From Microbacterium foliorum (GTDB lineage: Bacteria > Actinomycetota > Actinomycetes > Actinomycetales > Microbacteriaceae), in the NCBI RefSeq assembly GCF_006385575.1, contig NZ_CP041040.1, positions 2,418,001-2,482,000 of the forward strand: a DNA stretch of 64,000 nt. Reading direction: 5' to 3'. Position 1 is the first letter of the stretch. Each line of letters opens with the position of its first letter. The translations under genes and the position numbers were made by a program. The notes beneath the pieces were generated by a model. The model had not been told where the DNA came from and did no database searches. It saw nothing but the letters and a program-made list of their open reading frames with translations. Of this stretch, positions 42,485 to 51,705 are shown one piece after another.

Positions 42485-43840
42485 TTACTCGGCCCTTGTC
42501 TTGTCGACGGGAGGGGCTTGGTAAGTCCTGTTGGGTTCGAACGTCTCGGTCGCCGGATCCACCTGACGGTTCGAGCGCCGCATCATGAAACCGATGAGCG
42601 ACGGGCGGCCCTGCTGCTTGTTCCAGACGTCGATGCCGACCGCGAGCAGGAGCACGAGGCCCTTGATCATCGAGACGACGTCGGCGCCCTGGCCGAGCAG
42701 CGCGAGACCGTTGTTGAGGAAGGCCATGACCAGACCACCGATGATCGACCCGATCACGGTGCCGATGCCACCGGCGACGGCGGCGCCACCGATGAACACG
42801 GAGGCGATGGCGTCGAGCTCCCAGCCCGTACCGTCGTTGGGTCCGGACGCCTGCGAACGGGCGACGAAGATCATGCCGGCGAGAGCGGCCATCATCGACA
42901 TGTTCATCATGACGAAGAAGTCGACCCAGCGGTCCTTGACACCCGAGAGGCGTGCGGCCTGGCGGTTGCCACCCACGGCGTAGATGTGACGGCCGAACAC
43001 GGTGTTCCGCGTGATGAACGAGTAGATGATGACCAGGGCGAGCAGGATCAGACCCGGAACCGGGAAGCTCGTGCCGGGGCGACCGGTCGCGAACATCCAC
43101 GCAGCAGCGAGGACGACGACCGAGAGCAGCACGACCTTGAGCACGCTGACCCACAGAGGTGCGCTGTCGGAGCCCATCTTGTGCTGCTGGCGACGGGTGC
43201 GGATCTCCCAGAAGACCAGCCACGCCACGGCGACCAGGGCGAGGAGCATGGTCGGCACGTTGAAGTCGAGAGGCAGCCCGACCTCAGGCAGATAACCGGT
43301 GCCGATCACCTGGAAGCCCTTGGGCACCGGAATCGTCTGAGCGTCACCGATCCACTGCTGCGCGCCGCGGAAGAAGAGCATGCCGGCGAGCGTCACGATG
43401 AACGCGGGCACCCCGACATACGCCACCCAGAATCCCTGCCAGGCACCCACGAGGGCACCCACACCGAGACCGAGCAGAATCGCCGCCGGCCAAGGGAGGT
43501 TCCAGTCGGCCATCGACTTCGCGACGATGATGCCGGTGAAAGCCGCCACCGAGCCGACCGACAGGTCGATGTGGCCCATGATGATGACCATCACCATGCC
43601 GATCGCGAGGATCAGGATGAACGAGTACTGGTTGATGACGTTGATCAGGTTGCCCGAGGTCAGCGTCGCACCGTTCGGTCCGTTACGCAGCAGCGTGAGG
43701 ATCTCGAAGAGGGCGATGATGACGATGAGGCTGCCCAGGATGCCGAACTGGCGCAGTGACGAGGTGCCGTTGCTTCCGAACATCTTGCGGATGTCGCCGA
43801 AGTGGAAGCCACGCTTCGTTGTCGTGAGGTCGGTGGTCAT
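42485..43840 (-). CDS. gguB: Multiple-monosaccharide ABC transporter permease
   Basis: Permease of 451 residues with about ten or eleven hydrophobic segments, longer than ribose permeases owing to an insertion near residues 240-285 ([13 protein letters not shown] and a further helix), as usual in GguB/MmsB. The family motif [20 protein letters not shown] is near residue 92, and [20 protein letters not shown] near 305. The start ATG at 43840 overlaps the ATPase stop (ATGA); a longer frame to 44116 only shadows the ATPase gene. Confidence 0.92.
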   Translation of the reverse strand: MTTDLTTTKRGFHFGDIRKMFGSNGTSSLRQFGILGSLIVIIALFEILTLLRNGPNGATLTSGNLINVINQYSFILILAIGMVMVIIMGHIDLSVGSVAAFTGIIVAKSMADWNLPWPAAILLGLGVGALVGAWQGFWVAYVGVPAFIVTLAGMLFFRGAQQWIGDAQTIPVPKGFQVIGTGYLPEVGLPLDFNVPTMLLALVAVAWLVFWEIRTRRQQHKMGSDSAPLWVSVLKVVLLSVVVLAAAWMFATGRPGTSFPVPGLILLALVIIYSFITRNTVFGRHIYAVGGNRQAARLSGVKDRWVDFFVMMNMSMMAALAGMIFVARSQASGPNDGTGWELDAIASVFIGGAAVAGGIGTVIGSIIGGLVMAFLNNGLALLGQGADVVSMIKGLVLLLAVGIDVWNKQQGRPSLIGFMMRRSNRQVDPATETFEPNRTYQAPPVDKTRAE

Positions 43841-45405
43841 GCTGATGCTTTCTGAGTCGCGGAGGTCATGCTGCGCATGAGGGCCTCGGGTGTCGCCTGG
43901 TCGGCCGGGATGCAGTCGGTGACCCGACCTTCGAAGACTGTGTAGATGCGGTCGGAGATGCCGAGCAGCTCGGGCAGCTCGCTCGAGATGACGATGACGC
44001 CCTTGCCCTGCGAGGCGAGCTCGTTGATGATCGCGTAGATCTCGTACTTCGCGCCCACGTCGATTCCGCGGGTGGGTTCGTCGAGGATCAGCAGGTCGGG
44101 GTCGGTGAACATCCACCGCGCCAGCACGACCTTCTGCTGATTTCCTCCCGAGAGCTTGCCGACGCCCTCTTCGACGCTCGGCGTCTTGATGCGCAGCGCC
44201 TTGCGGTAGCGCTCGGCGACCGAATACTCCTCGCGCTCGTCGACGACGCCGCGCTTCGAGATCTTCGACAGCTTGGCCGCCACGACCGACCGCTTGATCG
44301 TGTCGAGCAGGTTGAGTCCGAGCACCTTGCGGTCCTCGCTCACGTAGGCGAGCCCGTGCTTGATGGCGGAGGAGACATCCGGGATCGAGATCTCGCGGCC
44401 GTCCTTGACGATCTGTCCGCCCTGGAAGTTGCCGTACGAGCGCCCGAAGATGCTCATCATGAACTCGGTGCGCCCCGCGCCCATCAGGCCGGCGATGCCG
44501 ACGACCTCACCGCGGCGGACGTTGAGGTTCGAGCCCTTGACGACCATGCGCTCGGAGACGGTCGGGTGCTGCACCCACCAGTCCTTGACCTCGAAGAAGA
44601 CCTCGCCGATCTCGGGGGTGCGGTCGGGGTAGCGGCTCTCGAGCGAGCGTCCGACCATTCCGCGGATGATCCTGTCTTCGTTGATCTCGCCGCGCGAGAT
44701 GTCGAGCGTCTCGACCGTGCGACCGTCGCGGATGATCGTGATCTCGTCGGCGATCTGCTCGATCTCGTTGAGCTTGTGACTGATCATGATCGACGCGATG
44801 CCCTTGGCCTTGAGGCCCAGGATCAGGTCGAGCAGGTGCTGCGAGTCGTTCTCGTTGAGGGCGGCGGTGGGCTCGTCGAGGATGAGGAGCTTGACGTCCT
44901 TGTTGAGGGCCTTGGCGATCTCGATCAGCTGCTGCTTGCCGACACCGAGAGTCTTCACGGCGACGTCGGGGTCTTCGCGCAGGCCGACACGGGCCAGCAG
45001 CTCGACCGTGCGCTGGCGCTGTGCGCGCCAGTCGATCTTGCCGAAGTGGCGGATCTCGTTGCCGAGGAAGATGTTCTCGGTGATCGAGAGCTCGGGGATC
45101 AGCGCGAGTTCCTGGTGGATGATCGCGATTCCCGCCTGCTCGCTCGCCGCGATGTCGCGGTAGCGCTGCTCCTCGCCGTAGAGCAGGATGTCCCCCTCAT
45201 ACGTGCCGTAGGGGTACACGCCGGAGAGGACCTTCATCAGGGTCGACTTCCCGGCACCGTTCTCGCCGCAGATCGCGTGGATCTCTCCCGCGCGGACGGT
45301 GATGGACACGTCGGACAGCGCCTTGACACCCGGGAACTCCTTGGTGATGCTGCGCATCTCCAGGATGGGGCCTGACACGACCGGCAACGTTGCTGTGGTG
45401 CTCAC
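43837..45405 (-). CDS. gguA: Multiple-monosaccharide ABC transporter double ATPase
   Basis: Twin ATPase of 522 residues. Domain 1 has [29 protein letters not shown] and [12 protein letters not shown]. Domain 2 has the degenerate [25 protein letters not shown] and [14 protein letters not shown]. The sequence [15 protein letters not shown] in domain 1 is typical of GguA/MmsA and distinguishes it from ribose ATPases. I chose the GTG at 45405 because AGGAAG lies six bases upstream; a GTG at 45432 would add nine residues and lies next to the operator. It is the first gene of the operon. Confidence 0.92.
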   Translation of the reverse strand: MSTTATLPVVSGPILEMRSITKEFPGVKALSDVSITVRAGEIHAICGENGAGKSTLMKVLSGVYPYGTYEGDILLYGEEQRYRDIAASEQAGIAIIHQELALIPELSITENIFLGNEIRHFGKIDWRAQRQRTVELLARVGLREDPDVAVKTLGVGKQQLIEIAKALNKDVKLLILDEPTAALNENDSQHLLDLILGLKAKGIASIMISHKLNEIEQIADEITIIRDGRTVETLDISRGEINEDRIIRGMVGRSLESRYPDRTPEIGEVFFEVKDWWVQHPTVSERMVVKGSNLNVRRGEVVGIAGLMGAGRTEFMMSIFGRSYGNFQGGQIVKDGREISIPDVSSAIKHGLAYVSEDRKVLGLNLLDTIKRSVVAAKLSKISKRGVVDEREEYSVAERYRKALRIKTPSVEEGVGKLSGGNQQKVVLARWMFTDPDLLILDEPTRGIDVGAKYEIYAIINELASQGKGVIVISSELPELLGISDRIYTVFEGRVTDCIPADQATPEALMRSMTSATQKASA

Positions 45406-45437
45406 AAGATCTTCCTCGCGACGGGCGGTCACCTTCG

Positions 45438-45453
45438 ATGTGACCGTTCACAT
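45438..45453. promoter_or_regulatory. LacI-type operator of the monosaccharide operon
   Basis: ATGTGACCGTTCACAT has perfect 6-base arms. Read on the minus strand it is ATGTGAACGGTCACAT, which differs in one base from the palindrome at 46542-46557 before the regulator gene. It lies between the promoter and the gguA start. Confidence 0.75.
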
Positions 45454-45484
45454 TGGATTACATAGTCTACGCTCGCCGAGACGC

Positions 45485-45490
45485 TGTCAA
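45485..45490 (-). promoter_or_regulatory. Candidate -35 (TTGACA) of the monosaccharide operon
   Basis: A consensus TTGACA lies about 20 bases upstream of GACTATGTAAT, in which the -10 must fall. The exact -10 register is unclear. The operator lies just downstream. Confidence 0.5.
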
Positions 45491-45512
45491 GACCACGAGC
45501 CAAATTGTGGCT

Positions 45513-46526
45513 CTATCGAGGTGCCGACGACTCTCTCGTGCGCAGGGTGGTCTGCAGCGGGCCGAACTGCGGCACCTGCTCCCCCCGGATCTGCGCGAGC
45601 AGGATCCGCACCGCCCGACGCCCGAGCTCGGGAAAGTCCTGATGCACCGTGCTCAGAGTCGGCGCGACGTGCGCGGCCACGGGGATGTCGTCGAAGCCGA
45701 CGACGCTCACGTCTTCGGGCACGCGGACGCCGGCATCCCGGAAGCCGTGCAGCAGACCGATCGCCATCTGGTCGTTCGCGACGAACACAGCCGTGAAATC
45801 GCGGCGTCGCGACAGCTCCTGCCCCGCGAAGTAGCCGAAGTCCGCCGTCCAGTCGCCGCGGATCGGCGGGAAGGTCGGAAGATCGGCTTCGCGCAGCGCA
45901 TCCAGGTATCCGCGCATGCGCGACTCGGCCTCGATCCAGTCCTGGGGGCCGGCGATGTGGATGATGTCGCTGTGGCCGAGTCCGATCAGATGCTCGGTGG
46001 CGGTGCGTGCTCCCGCGACCTGGTCGGCCGACAGTGTCACCCCATCGGAGCCCGAGGCGGTCTGCAGCGACACGAACGGCATCTCGACCGCCATGCCCTT
46101 GAGCACATGGAAAGCCCGCACCTGCGGGGCCAGCACCACGATGCCGTCGACCTGCTCGCGCGCCAGCTGGCGCAGGGCGTTGCCGATCGCCTCCGGCGTC
46201 GTGGCCGAGAGGTTCAGAGTCGAGACCGAGTAGCCCTCCTCGCGCGCGGCATCCTCGATGCCGACGATCGAGGACGTGGGTCCGAACTCCCCCACGGTCG
46301 CCGCGAGGATGCCGAGCATGTTGGACTTGCTGGTCACCAGCGCCCGCGCTGCGAGATTGGGGCGGTAGTCGAGCACCGCGATGGCGTCGAGGACCTTGGC
46401 CTTCGTCTCGGGACGGATGCTCGCGTGATCGTTCAGCACCCGGGAGACGGTCTGGTGCGACACGCCCGCGAGTCGAGCAACGTCTCGGATGCTCGGCATC
46501 CGGGCACGCTCGGAGGCAGTCGACAT
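45513..46526 (-). CDS. LacI-family regulator of the monosaccharide operon
   Basis: Repressor of 337 residues. The helix-turn-helix is SIRDVARLAGVSHQTVSRVLN near residues 12-32, with the hinge YRPNLAARALVTSKS near 57-71. The effector domain follows (GILAATVGEFGPTSSI; VDGIVVLAP; PLFPPIRGDW-like region; FVANDQMAIGLL). I chose the ATG at 46526, six bases after AGGAGG. Nearly identical palindromes lie at its own promoter and at the gguA promoter, so autoregulation and local control of sugar uptake are likely. The inducer is probably an imported sugar. Confidence 0.92.
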   Translation of the reverse strand: MSTASERARMPSIRDVARLAGVSHQTVSRVLNDHASIRPETKAKVLDAIAVLDYRPNLAARALVTSKSNMLGILAATVGEFGPTSSIVGIEDAAREEGYSVSTLNLSATTPEAIGNALRQLAREQVDGIVVLAPQVRAFHVLKGMAVEMPFVSLQTASGSDGVTLSADQVAGARTATEHLIGLGHSDIIHIAGPQDWIEAESRMRGYLDALREADLPTFPPIRGDWTADFGYFAGQELSRRRDFTAVFVANDQMAIGLLHGFRDAGVRVPEDVSVVGFDDIPVAAHVAPTLSTVHQDFPELGRRAVRILLAQIRGEQVPQFGPLQTTLRTRESSAPR

Positions 46527-46541
46527 CACAGACCTCCTTGT

Positions 46542-46557
46542 ATGTGCACGGTCACAT
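46542..46557. promoter_or_regulatory. LacI-type operator at the regulator's own promoter
   Basis: ATGTGCACGGTCACAT matches the operator at 45438-45453 in 15 of 16 positions. It lies between a CATAAT -10 candidate (46567-46572) and the AGGAGG of the regulator gene. Confidence 0.7.
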
Positions 46558-46626
46558 CGTCACTTCATTATGTATGCCACGCGCGCCGAGCGCACCTCGC
46601 CGACGCGAGGACGCGGGCGGAGCGTG

Positions 46627-47559
46627 TCAGGCGAGGATGCGCGCGCCCGACACCGGGCCGTGCACGTGCAGCGACTCGAGCCCGTGCTCGCGCAGCAGCG
46701 ACTGGACCTCCTGCGCGCCCTCGGGGCTCCCGCAGAGGAGTGCGACGGTGGGTCCTGAACCGGACACGATCCCCTGGAGCGCACCGGCGTGGATCCCGCG
46801 CAGGATCGTGGTCTCGAGCTCCGGCCGCTCATGCAGAGCAGCCTCCTGCAGGTCGTTGTAGATGCTCTCGGACAGCAGATCCGGGTCCCCCGAGCGCAGC
46901 GCCTGCAGCACGGGCGCCGGAACCTCGAGCGACATCGGCGGATCGTCGGCGAGCGCACCCTCGGCATCGCGCAGGGCGTCGAGCCGCGCATAGACGACGG
47001 GCGTCGAGAGTCCCTCGTCGCTCGGGACGAGCACCCAGTCGAAGCGTCCCCTCGCCAGCGCCGGGTTCAGCTGATCTCCTCGACCGGTACCCACGGCGGT
47101 TCCGCCGTGCAGCGCGAACGGCACATCCGCGCCGAGGCGGGCCGCGAGCTCGTGCAGGCGCGCCGTCGAGAACCCGGTGCCCCACAGCGCATCGCAGGCC
47201 ACGAGGGCGGCAGCGGCGTCCGCCGATCCGCCTCCCATGCCCCCGGCTACCGGAACGCTCTTGCGGATCTCGAGTGCGACCCCGCCGTCGTACCCGGCTG
47301 CGGTCGCGAGCAGCTTGGCCGCCCGCATCGCGAGGTTGCGATCGTCCAGCGGCACCGTGTCGGGGTCGTCGACCCCGGACACCGTGATCGAGAAGTCGTC
47401 GGCGTGCCGGGCGATCACGTCCTCATAGAGCGACACCGCCTGGAACACGGTCGCCAGCGCGTGGTACCCGTCGTCGTGACGGCCGCCCACACCGAGGTAG
47501 ACGTTGATCTTGCCTGGCGCGCGCACATGCACGGAGTCGACGGGGGCGGCGAAGCTCAT
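46627..47559 (-). CDS. ispE: 4-diphosphocytidyl-2-C-methyl-D-erythritol kinase
   Basis: GHMP kinase of the non-mevalonate isoprenoid pathway, 310 residues. The start ATG at 47559 gives MSFAAPVDSVHVRAPGKINVYLGV. The ATP loop PVAGGMGGGSADAAAALVA is near residue 100, and VSGSGPTVALL near 273 is the third GHMP motif. The gene is usually directly after rsmA in actinobacteria, but here an aldo/keto reductase gene lies between them. It starts 13 bases after that gene, so the three are probably cotranscribed. Confidence 0.95.
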   Translation of the reverse strand: MSFAAPVDSVHVRAPGKINVYLGVGGRHDDGYHALATVFQAVSLYEDVIARHADDFSITVSGVDDPDTVPLDDRNLAMRAAKLLATAAGYDGGVALEIRKSVPVAGGMGGGSADAAAALVACDALWGTGFSTARLHELAARLGADVPFALHGGTAVGTGRGDQLNPALARGRFDWVLVPSDEGLSTPVVYARLDALRDAEGALADDPPMSLEVPAPVLQALRSGDPDLLSESIYNDLQEAALHERPELETTILRGIHAGALQGIVSGSGPTVALLCGSPEGAQEVQSLLREHGLESLHVHGPVSGARILA

Positions 47560-47572
47560 CTCGGTGCTCCCG

Positions 47573-48640
47573 TCACAGCTCCGTGGACGACGCCCACAGG
47601 TCGACGTCGATGGCGCCGGCCGCCTCGTCGATGCGGCTGAGCTCGTCGGCCGTGAACGCCGGGCCGTTGACGGCGGCGATGTTCTCGTCGAGCTGCTCGG
47701 GGCGCGACGCCCCGACCAGGGCGGAGGCGACCACCGGGTTGCGCAGCGTCCACTGGATCGCCATCTGCGCCAGCGACTGCCCTCGCTGCTCGGCGATGGC
47801 GTTGAGCGACCGGAGCGTCTGCAGAGCGTCATCCGACAGCGGAGCATCCGGCAGCGACCCGCGCTTCTGCGCTCGCGCGGCGGTGCCGTCACCGAGGTAC
47901 TTGTCGGTGAGGAGCCCCTGCGCGAGCGGGGTGAAGGCGATCGCGCCGACACCGGACTGCTCGAGCTTCTCGGTGAGCCCGTCTTCGACCCAGCGGTTGA
48001 GGATCGAATAGGCCGGCTGATGGATGACGAGCGGAGTGCCGAGCTCGGAGGCGACGGCGACGGCCTCGGCCGTGCGCTCGGCGCTGTACGACGAGATGCC
48101 CACGTAGAGCGCCTTGCCCTGACGCACGAGCGTGTCGAGTGCGCCGATGGTCTCGGCCACCGGAGTCACCGGGTCTGCGCGGTGCGAGTAGAAGATGTCG
48201 ACGTGGTCGAGGCCCATGCGCGTCAGCGACTGCTCTGCGCTCGCGAGGATGTACTTGCGGCTCCCGAGGTCGCCGTACGGCCCCGGCCACATGTCCCAGC
48301 CCGCCTTCGACGAGATGATCAGCTCATCGCGGTAGGGGCGGAAGTCCTCGGCGAAGATGCGGCCGAAGTTCTTCTCGGCCGAGCCGTACGGCGGACCGTA
48401 GTTGTTCGCGAGGTCGAAGTGCGTGATGCCGCGGTCGAACGCGTGGCGCAGCAGTGCGCGCTGGTTGTCGAGCGGGATGTTGTCGCCGAAGTTCCACCAC
48501 AGGCCCAGCGAGATGGGCGGCAGGTAGAGCCCCGAGGTGCCGACCTGGCGGTACTCGAACTGCTGGTAGCGGCTCTCATCGGCGGCGTACGGCCGGTGGA
48601 GCTCAGGGACGTTCGGACGGAAGCGGGGGGACTCGGTCAC
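47573..48640 (-). CDS. Aldo/keto reductase
   Basis: NADPH-dependent carbonyl reductase of 355 residues, closest in look to the YghZ/glyceraldehyde 3-phosphate reductase group. The catalytic Asp/Tyr are in HFDLANNYGPPYG near residue 75, the Lys in IISSKAGWDMWPGPYG, and the His in IFYSHRADP. The C-terminal NADP site is ALVGASRPEQLDENIAAV. The GTG start at 48640 lies nine bases after the rsmA stop. It is an insertion in the normal rsmA-ispE pair; the physiological substrate is unknown. Confidence 0.93.
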   Translation of the reverse strand: MTESPRFRPNVPELHRPYAADESRYQQFEYRQVGTSGLYLPPISLGLWWNFGDNIPLDNQRALLRHAFDRGITHFDLANNYGPPYGSAEKNFGRIFAEDFRPYRDELIISSKAGWDMWPGPYGDLGSRKYILASAEQSLTRMGLDHVDIFYSHRADPVTPVAETIGALDTLVRQGKALYVGISSYSAERTAEAVAVASELGTPLVIHQPAYSILNRWVEDGLTEKLEQSGVGAIAFTPLAQGLLTDKYLGDGTAARAQKRGSLPDAPLSDDALQTLRSLNAIAEQRGQSLAQMAIQWTLRNPVVASALVGASRPEQLDENIAAVNGPAFTADELSRIDEAAGAIDVDLWASSTEL

Positions 48641-48649
48641 CGTGCCAGG

Positions 48650-49519
48650 TTAGCCGGTGACGGCGGCGTCTTCGATCTGAGCGACGTGCCGCGCAACACG
48701 GTGATAGTCGTCGACCGTGAGATCCTCGCCACGAGCGGTCGGCGCGACGCCTGCCGCGATCAGGATGTCGGATGCTGCGGCGGAGCTGCCGAAGAGACCC
48801 GACAGCGCCTGACGCAGCATCTTGCGCCGCTGGTTGAAGGCGGCATCCACGATCTTGAAGGTGAGTCGACGTTCGTCCTCGGTGCCGCGCTCGCCCTCAG
48901 AGCGGTCGAAGCCGACGAGAAGGCTGTCGACGTTGGGCACGGGCCAGAAGACCTGACGCGACACGGTGCCCGAGAGCTTCCATTCGCCGTACCAGGCCGC
49001 TTTGACGCTCGGCGAGCCGTAGATCTTCGAGCCGGGCTTGGCTGCGATGCGCTCGGCGACCTCGGCCTGCACCATCACGACGCCGCGCTGCAGGTACGAG
49101 AAGTTCTCGAGGAAGTGCAGCAGCACAGGGACGGAGACGTTGTAGGGGAGGTTCGCGACGAGCACGGTGGGCTCGCCGGGCAGCTCGGTGATGCGCAGCG
49201 CATCGGCGTCGACGACCGTGAGCATGTCGGCGGGAACACCGTGCTCTTCGGCCGTCTGGGGCAGACGCGCCGCGAGCCGGTGATCGATCTCGACGGCGGT
49301 GACGGACGCCCCGGTCTCGAGGATCGCGAGGGTGAGCGAACCCAGCCCCGGCCCCACCTCGACGACGCGCTCCCCCGGTTGCACGCGGGCGGCGTGCACG
49401 ATCTTGCGCACGGTGTTGGCGTCGACGACGAAGTTCTGTCCGAGCTTCTTGGTCGGGGTGACGTCGAGCTCGGCGGCGAGGCGGCGGATCTCGGTGGCGC
49501 CGAGCAGGGTGACTGTCAT
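48650..49519 (-). CDS. rsmA: 16S rRNA dimethyladenosine transferase
   Basis: KsgA/RsmA, 289 residues, dimethylates two adjacent adenosines near the 3' end of 16S rRNA. The N-terminal KLGQNFVVDANTV is near residue 24, the SAM motif VVEVGPGLGSLTLAIL near 50, and the catalytic LVANLPYNVSVPVLLHFL near 116. The ATG at 49519 is six bases after GACAAT with no strong ribosome binding site, so it may be leaderless. The promoter region is shared with a divergent MFS gene. Confidence 0.95.
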   Translation of the reverse strand: MTVTLLGATEIRRLAAELDVTPTKKLGQNFVVDANTVRKIVHAARVQPGERVVEVGPGLGSLTLAILETGASVTAVEIDHRLAARLPQTAEEHGVPADMLTVVDADALRITELPGEPTVLVANLPYNVSVPVLLHFLENFSYLQRGVVMVQAEVAERIAAKPGSKIYGSPSVKAAWYGEWKLSGTVSRQVFWPVPNVDSLLVGFDRSEGERGTEDERRLTFKIVDAAFNQRRKMLRQALSGLFGSSAAASDILIAAGVAPTARGEDLTVDDYHRVARHVAQIEDAAVTG

Positions 49520-49525
49520 TGCTCC

Positions 49526-49531
49526 ATTGTC
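49526..49531 (-). promoter_or_regulatory. Candidate leaderless -10 (GACAAT) of rsmA
   Basis: GACAAT ends six bases before the ATG at 49519 on the minus strand. Confidence 0.4.
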
Positions 49532-49562
49532 CCCCACCTCCACCGGTGTCCGAACCCGCCAG

Positions 49563-49568
49563 TAGTCT
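49563..49568 (+). promoter_or_regulatory. Candidate leaderless -10 (TAGTCT) of the MFS gene
   Basis: TAGTCT lies six bases before the second of two adjacent GTG codons, which favours 49575 as the start. Confidence 0.45.
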
Positions 49569-49574
49569 TCTGTG

Positions 49575-50852
49575 GTGCCCTCCCTCGGTGAACTGATCGC
49601 GCCCCGTCGGATGGGCAGGGATTTCCGCTGGCTGCTCGCATCGTCGTGGACGAGCAACGTCGGAGACGGTGTCGCTCTCGCGGCCGCTCCCCTGCTCATC
49701 GCGTCGATGACGTCATCGCCGATCCTCGTCGCGGCCGGCGCCATCATGCAGTTCCTTCCGTGGCTGCTGTTCGGCCTGCACGCCGGAGCGATCGCCGACC
49801 GATTCGACCGCCGACGGCTGGTGATGTTCGCCAACGCCGCGCGAGCTGTGGTGCTCGCGGGTCTCTGCGCATTCCTGCTCACCGGCACGGCGAACATCTG
49901 GATCGTGCTTGCCGTGGCCTTCCTCTACGGCACGGCGGAGGTCTTCGTCGACACGGCCGGCAGCACCCTGCTGCCGATGCTCGTGGAGCCGGCGGATCTC
50001 GGCATCGGCAACGCGCGTCTGCAGGCCGGGTATCTGGTCGCCAACCAGTTCGCGGGCCCGCCCTTGGGCGCCTTCCTCTTCGCAGCGGGTACGGCATGGC
50101 CCTTCCTGCTCGAGGTCCTCTGCGTGCTCCTCGCGGTCGTGCTGATCTCGCGCATGGCCCGCACGCCCGTGCCTCCTCGGGCGACGGGCGACGCCGCGAA
50201 GACGCATGTGCACACCGACATCGCCGAGGGGCTGCGCTGGCTCTGGCAGAACCCGCCGGTGCGGATGCTGGTGCTCATCATCCTGGTCTTCAATGTGACC
50301 TGGGCGGCCCCGTGGGGCGTGCTCGTGCTCTACGCCACCGAGCACCTGAACATGGGCGCCGTCGGCTATGGAGCACTGACCACGGCATCCGCCGCAGGCG
50401 GCATCCTCGCCACGCTGTGCTTCGGGTGGCTCGAGCGGCACGTCTCGTTCGCCACGCTCATGCGCGTCGTGCTGTCTCTCGAGGTGCTGATGCACCTCGC
50501 CTTCGCGCTCACCAGCACCGGATGGGTCGCGCTCGTGATCATGTTCGTCTTCGGCGCCTACGCGTTCATCTGGGGCACGATCTCGACGACCGTGCGTCAG
50601 CGCCTCGTGCCGCCCGAGCTGCAGGGCCGGGTCGCCTCGGTCAACATGGTCGGCGTGTTCGGCGGCATGGTGATCGGGCAGGCGCTGGGCGGCGTGATCG
50701 CCCAGTTCTGGGGGCTCACCGCCCCGTGGTGGTTCGCGTTCGTGGGCGCGGCGCTGACCCTGTTGTTCGTGTGGAAGCCGATCTCGCAGATCGTGTCGGC
50801 GAAGCCGGTCTCCGACACGCACGCGATCGAGATTCAGTCGAACGAACCGTAG
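49575..50852 (+). CDS. MFS transporter
   Basis: Membrane transporter of 425 residues with about 12 hydrophobic segments. The N-terminal motif FRWLLASSWTSNVGDGVALAAAPLL and the loop ADRFDRRRLVMF (motif A) are typical of the MFS_3 group of drug or metabolite exporters. Start codons at 49572 and 49575 are both GTG; the spacing from the -10 supports 49575. It interrupts the usual tatD-rsmA order on the other strand, and its 3' end overlaps tatD by 19 bases. The substrate is unknown. Confidence 0.88.
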   Translation: MPSLGELIAPRRMGRDFRWLLASSWTSNVGDGVALAAAPLLIASMTSSPILVAAGAIMQFLPWLLFGLHAGAIADRFDRRRLVMFANAARAVVLAGLCAFLLTGTANIWIVLAVAFLYGTAEVFVDTAGSTLLPMLVEPADLGIGNARLQAGYLVANQFAGPPLGAFLFAAGTAWPFLLEVLCVLLAVVLISRMARTPVPPRATGDAAKTHVHTDIAEGLRWLWQNPPVRMLVLIILVFNVTWAAPWGVLVLYATEHLNMGAVGYGALTTASAAGGILATLCFGWLERHVSFATLMRVVLSLEVLMHLAFALTSTGWVALVIMFVFGAYAFIWGTISTTVRQRLVPPELQGRVASVNMVGVFGGMVIGQALGGVIAQFWGLTAPWWFAFVGAALTLLFVWKPISQIVSAKPVSDTHAIEIQSNEP

Positions 50853-51703
50853 ACCCGCAGGGTGTTGGCGGCGAGCTGGGCAGACAGCTCGTCGACCTCG
50901 ATGCCGAGCTCGGCGGCCATGAACCGCACCGTGATCGGCACGAGATACGGGGCGTTCGGCCGACCCCGCAGTGGTGTGGGCGTGAGGAACGGCGCATCGG
51001 TCTCGACCAGGATGCGATCGAGCGGCGTCACCTGCAGCGCATCCCGCAGGTTCTGTGCGTTCTTGAACGTGACGTTGCCTGCGAAGGACAGGTGATACCC
51101 CGCATCCGCGCAGATCCGGGCCATCGCGTCATCGCCCGAGAAGCAGTGGAAGACCGTACGCTCGGGCGCTCCGACGCGGGTCAGCGTCTCGAGCACCGCG
51201 TCATGCGCATCGCGGTCGTGGATCTGCATCGCGATGCCGTGCTTCTTGGCGAGGGCGATGTGCGCCTCGAAGGACTCGAACTGCGGCGCTCGGCGCTCGG
51301 GCTCGGTGCGGAAGAAGTCGAGTCCCGTCTCACCGATCGCCCGCGTGCGGGGGTGCGCGGCGAGCTCGTCGATCACCGCTATGGCCTCATCGAGGCGACC
51401 CTCTTCGGCGTACGCGGGAGCGTCGTTCGGGTGGATCGCGACAGCGGCGAGCACGCGGGAGTCCGACTCGGCGGCCTCGACCGCCCAGCGAGACGACTCG
51501 ATGTCGCCCGACGCCTGCACGACGCCCGCGATGCCCACGGCCGCGGCGCGATCGAGCTGTTCGGTCAGCGACAGAGGCTCATCGCCGTCGAGGATCTCGA
51601 GGTGCGCGTGGTTGTCGTAGACGGGCACGGCGAGCGGCTCGGGGGCCGCCGGATACCGCAGGTTCTTGCGCCCCTCGCCGTCTCGCTGCTGCACGTAGGT
51701 CAT
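50834..51703 (-). CDS. TatD-family hydrolase/DNase
   Basis: Metal-dependent hydrolase of 289 residues. Metal ligands are visible in VYDNHAHLEI near residue 28, GETGLDFFRTEPE near 122, HDRDAHD near 157, FHCFSGDD near 181 and ETDAPFLTP near 235. The ATG at 51703 lies two bases after the metG stop, so it is cotranscribed with metG as in most actinobacteria. It has an N-terminal extension of about 25 residues before the barrel. A nuclease role in DNA repair or turnover is likely from the family. Confidence 0.93.
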   Translation of the reverse strand: MTYVQQRDGEGRKNLRYPAAPEPLAVPVYDNHAHLEILDGDEPLSLTEQLDRAAAVGIAGVVQASGDIESSRWAVEAAESDSRVLAAVAIHPNDAPAYAEEGRLDEAIAVIDELAAHPRTRAIGETGLDFFRTEPERRAPQFESFEAHIALAKKHGIAMQIHDRDAHDAVLETLTRVGAPERTVFHCFSGDDAMARICADAGYHLSFAGNVTFKNAQNLRDALQVTPLDRILVETDAPFLTPTPLRGRPNAPYLVPITVRFMAAELGIEVDELSAQLAANTLRVYGSFD

Positions 51704-51705
51704 GC

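Noticed and set aside
45497..45513. Short hairpin GAGCCA/TGGCTC after the LacI gene
   Set aside because: The stem is only six pairs with no T-run, and it lies close to the promoter of the importer operon; too weak to call a terminator.
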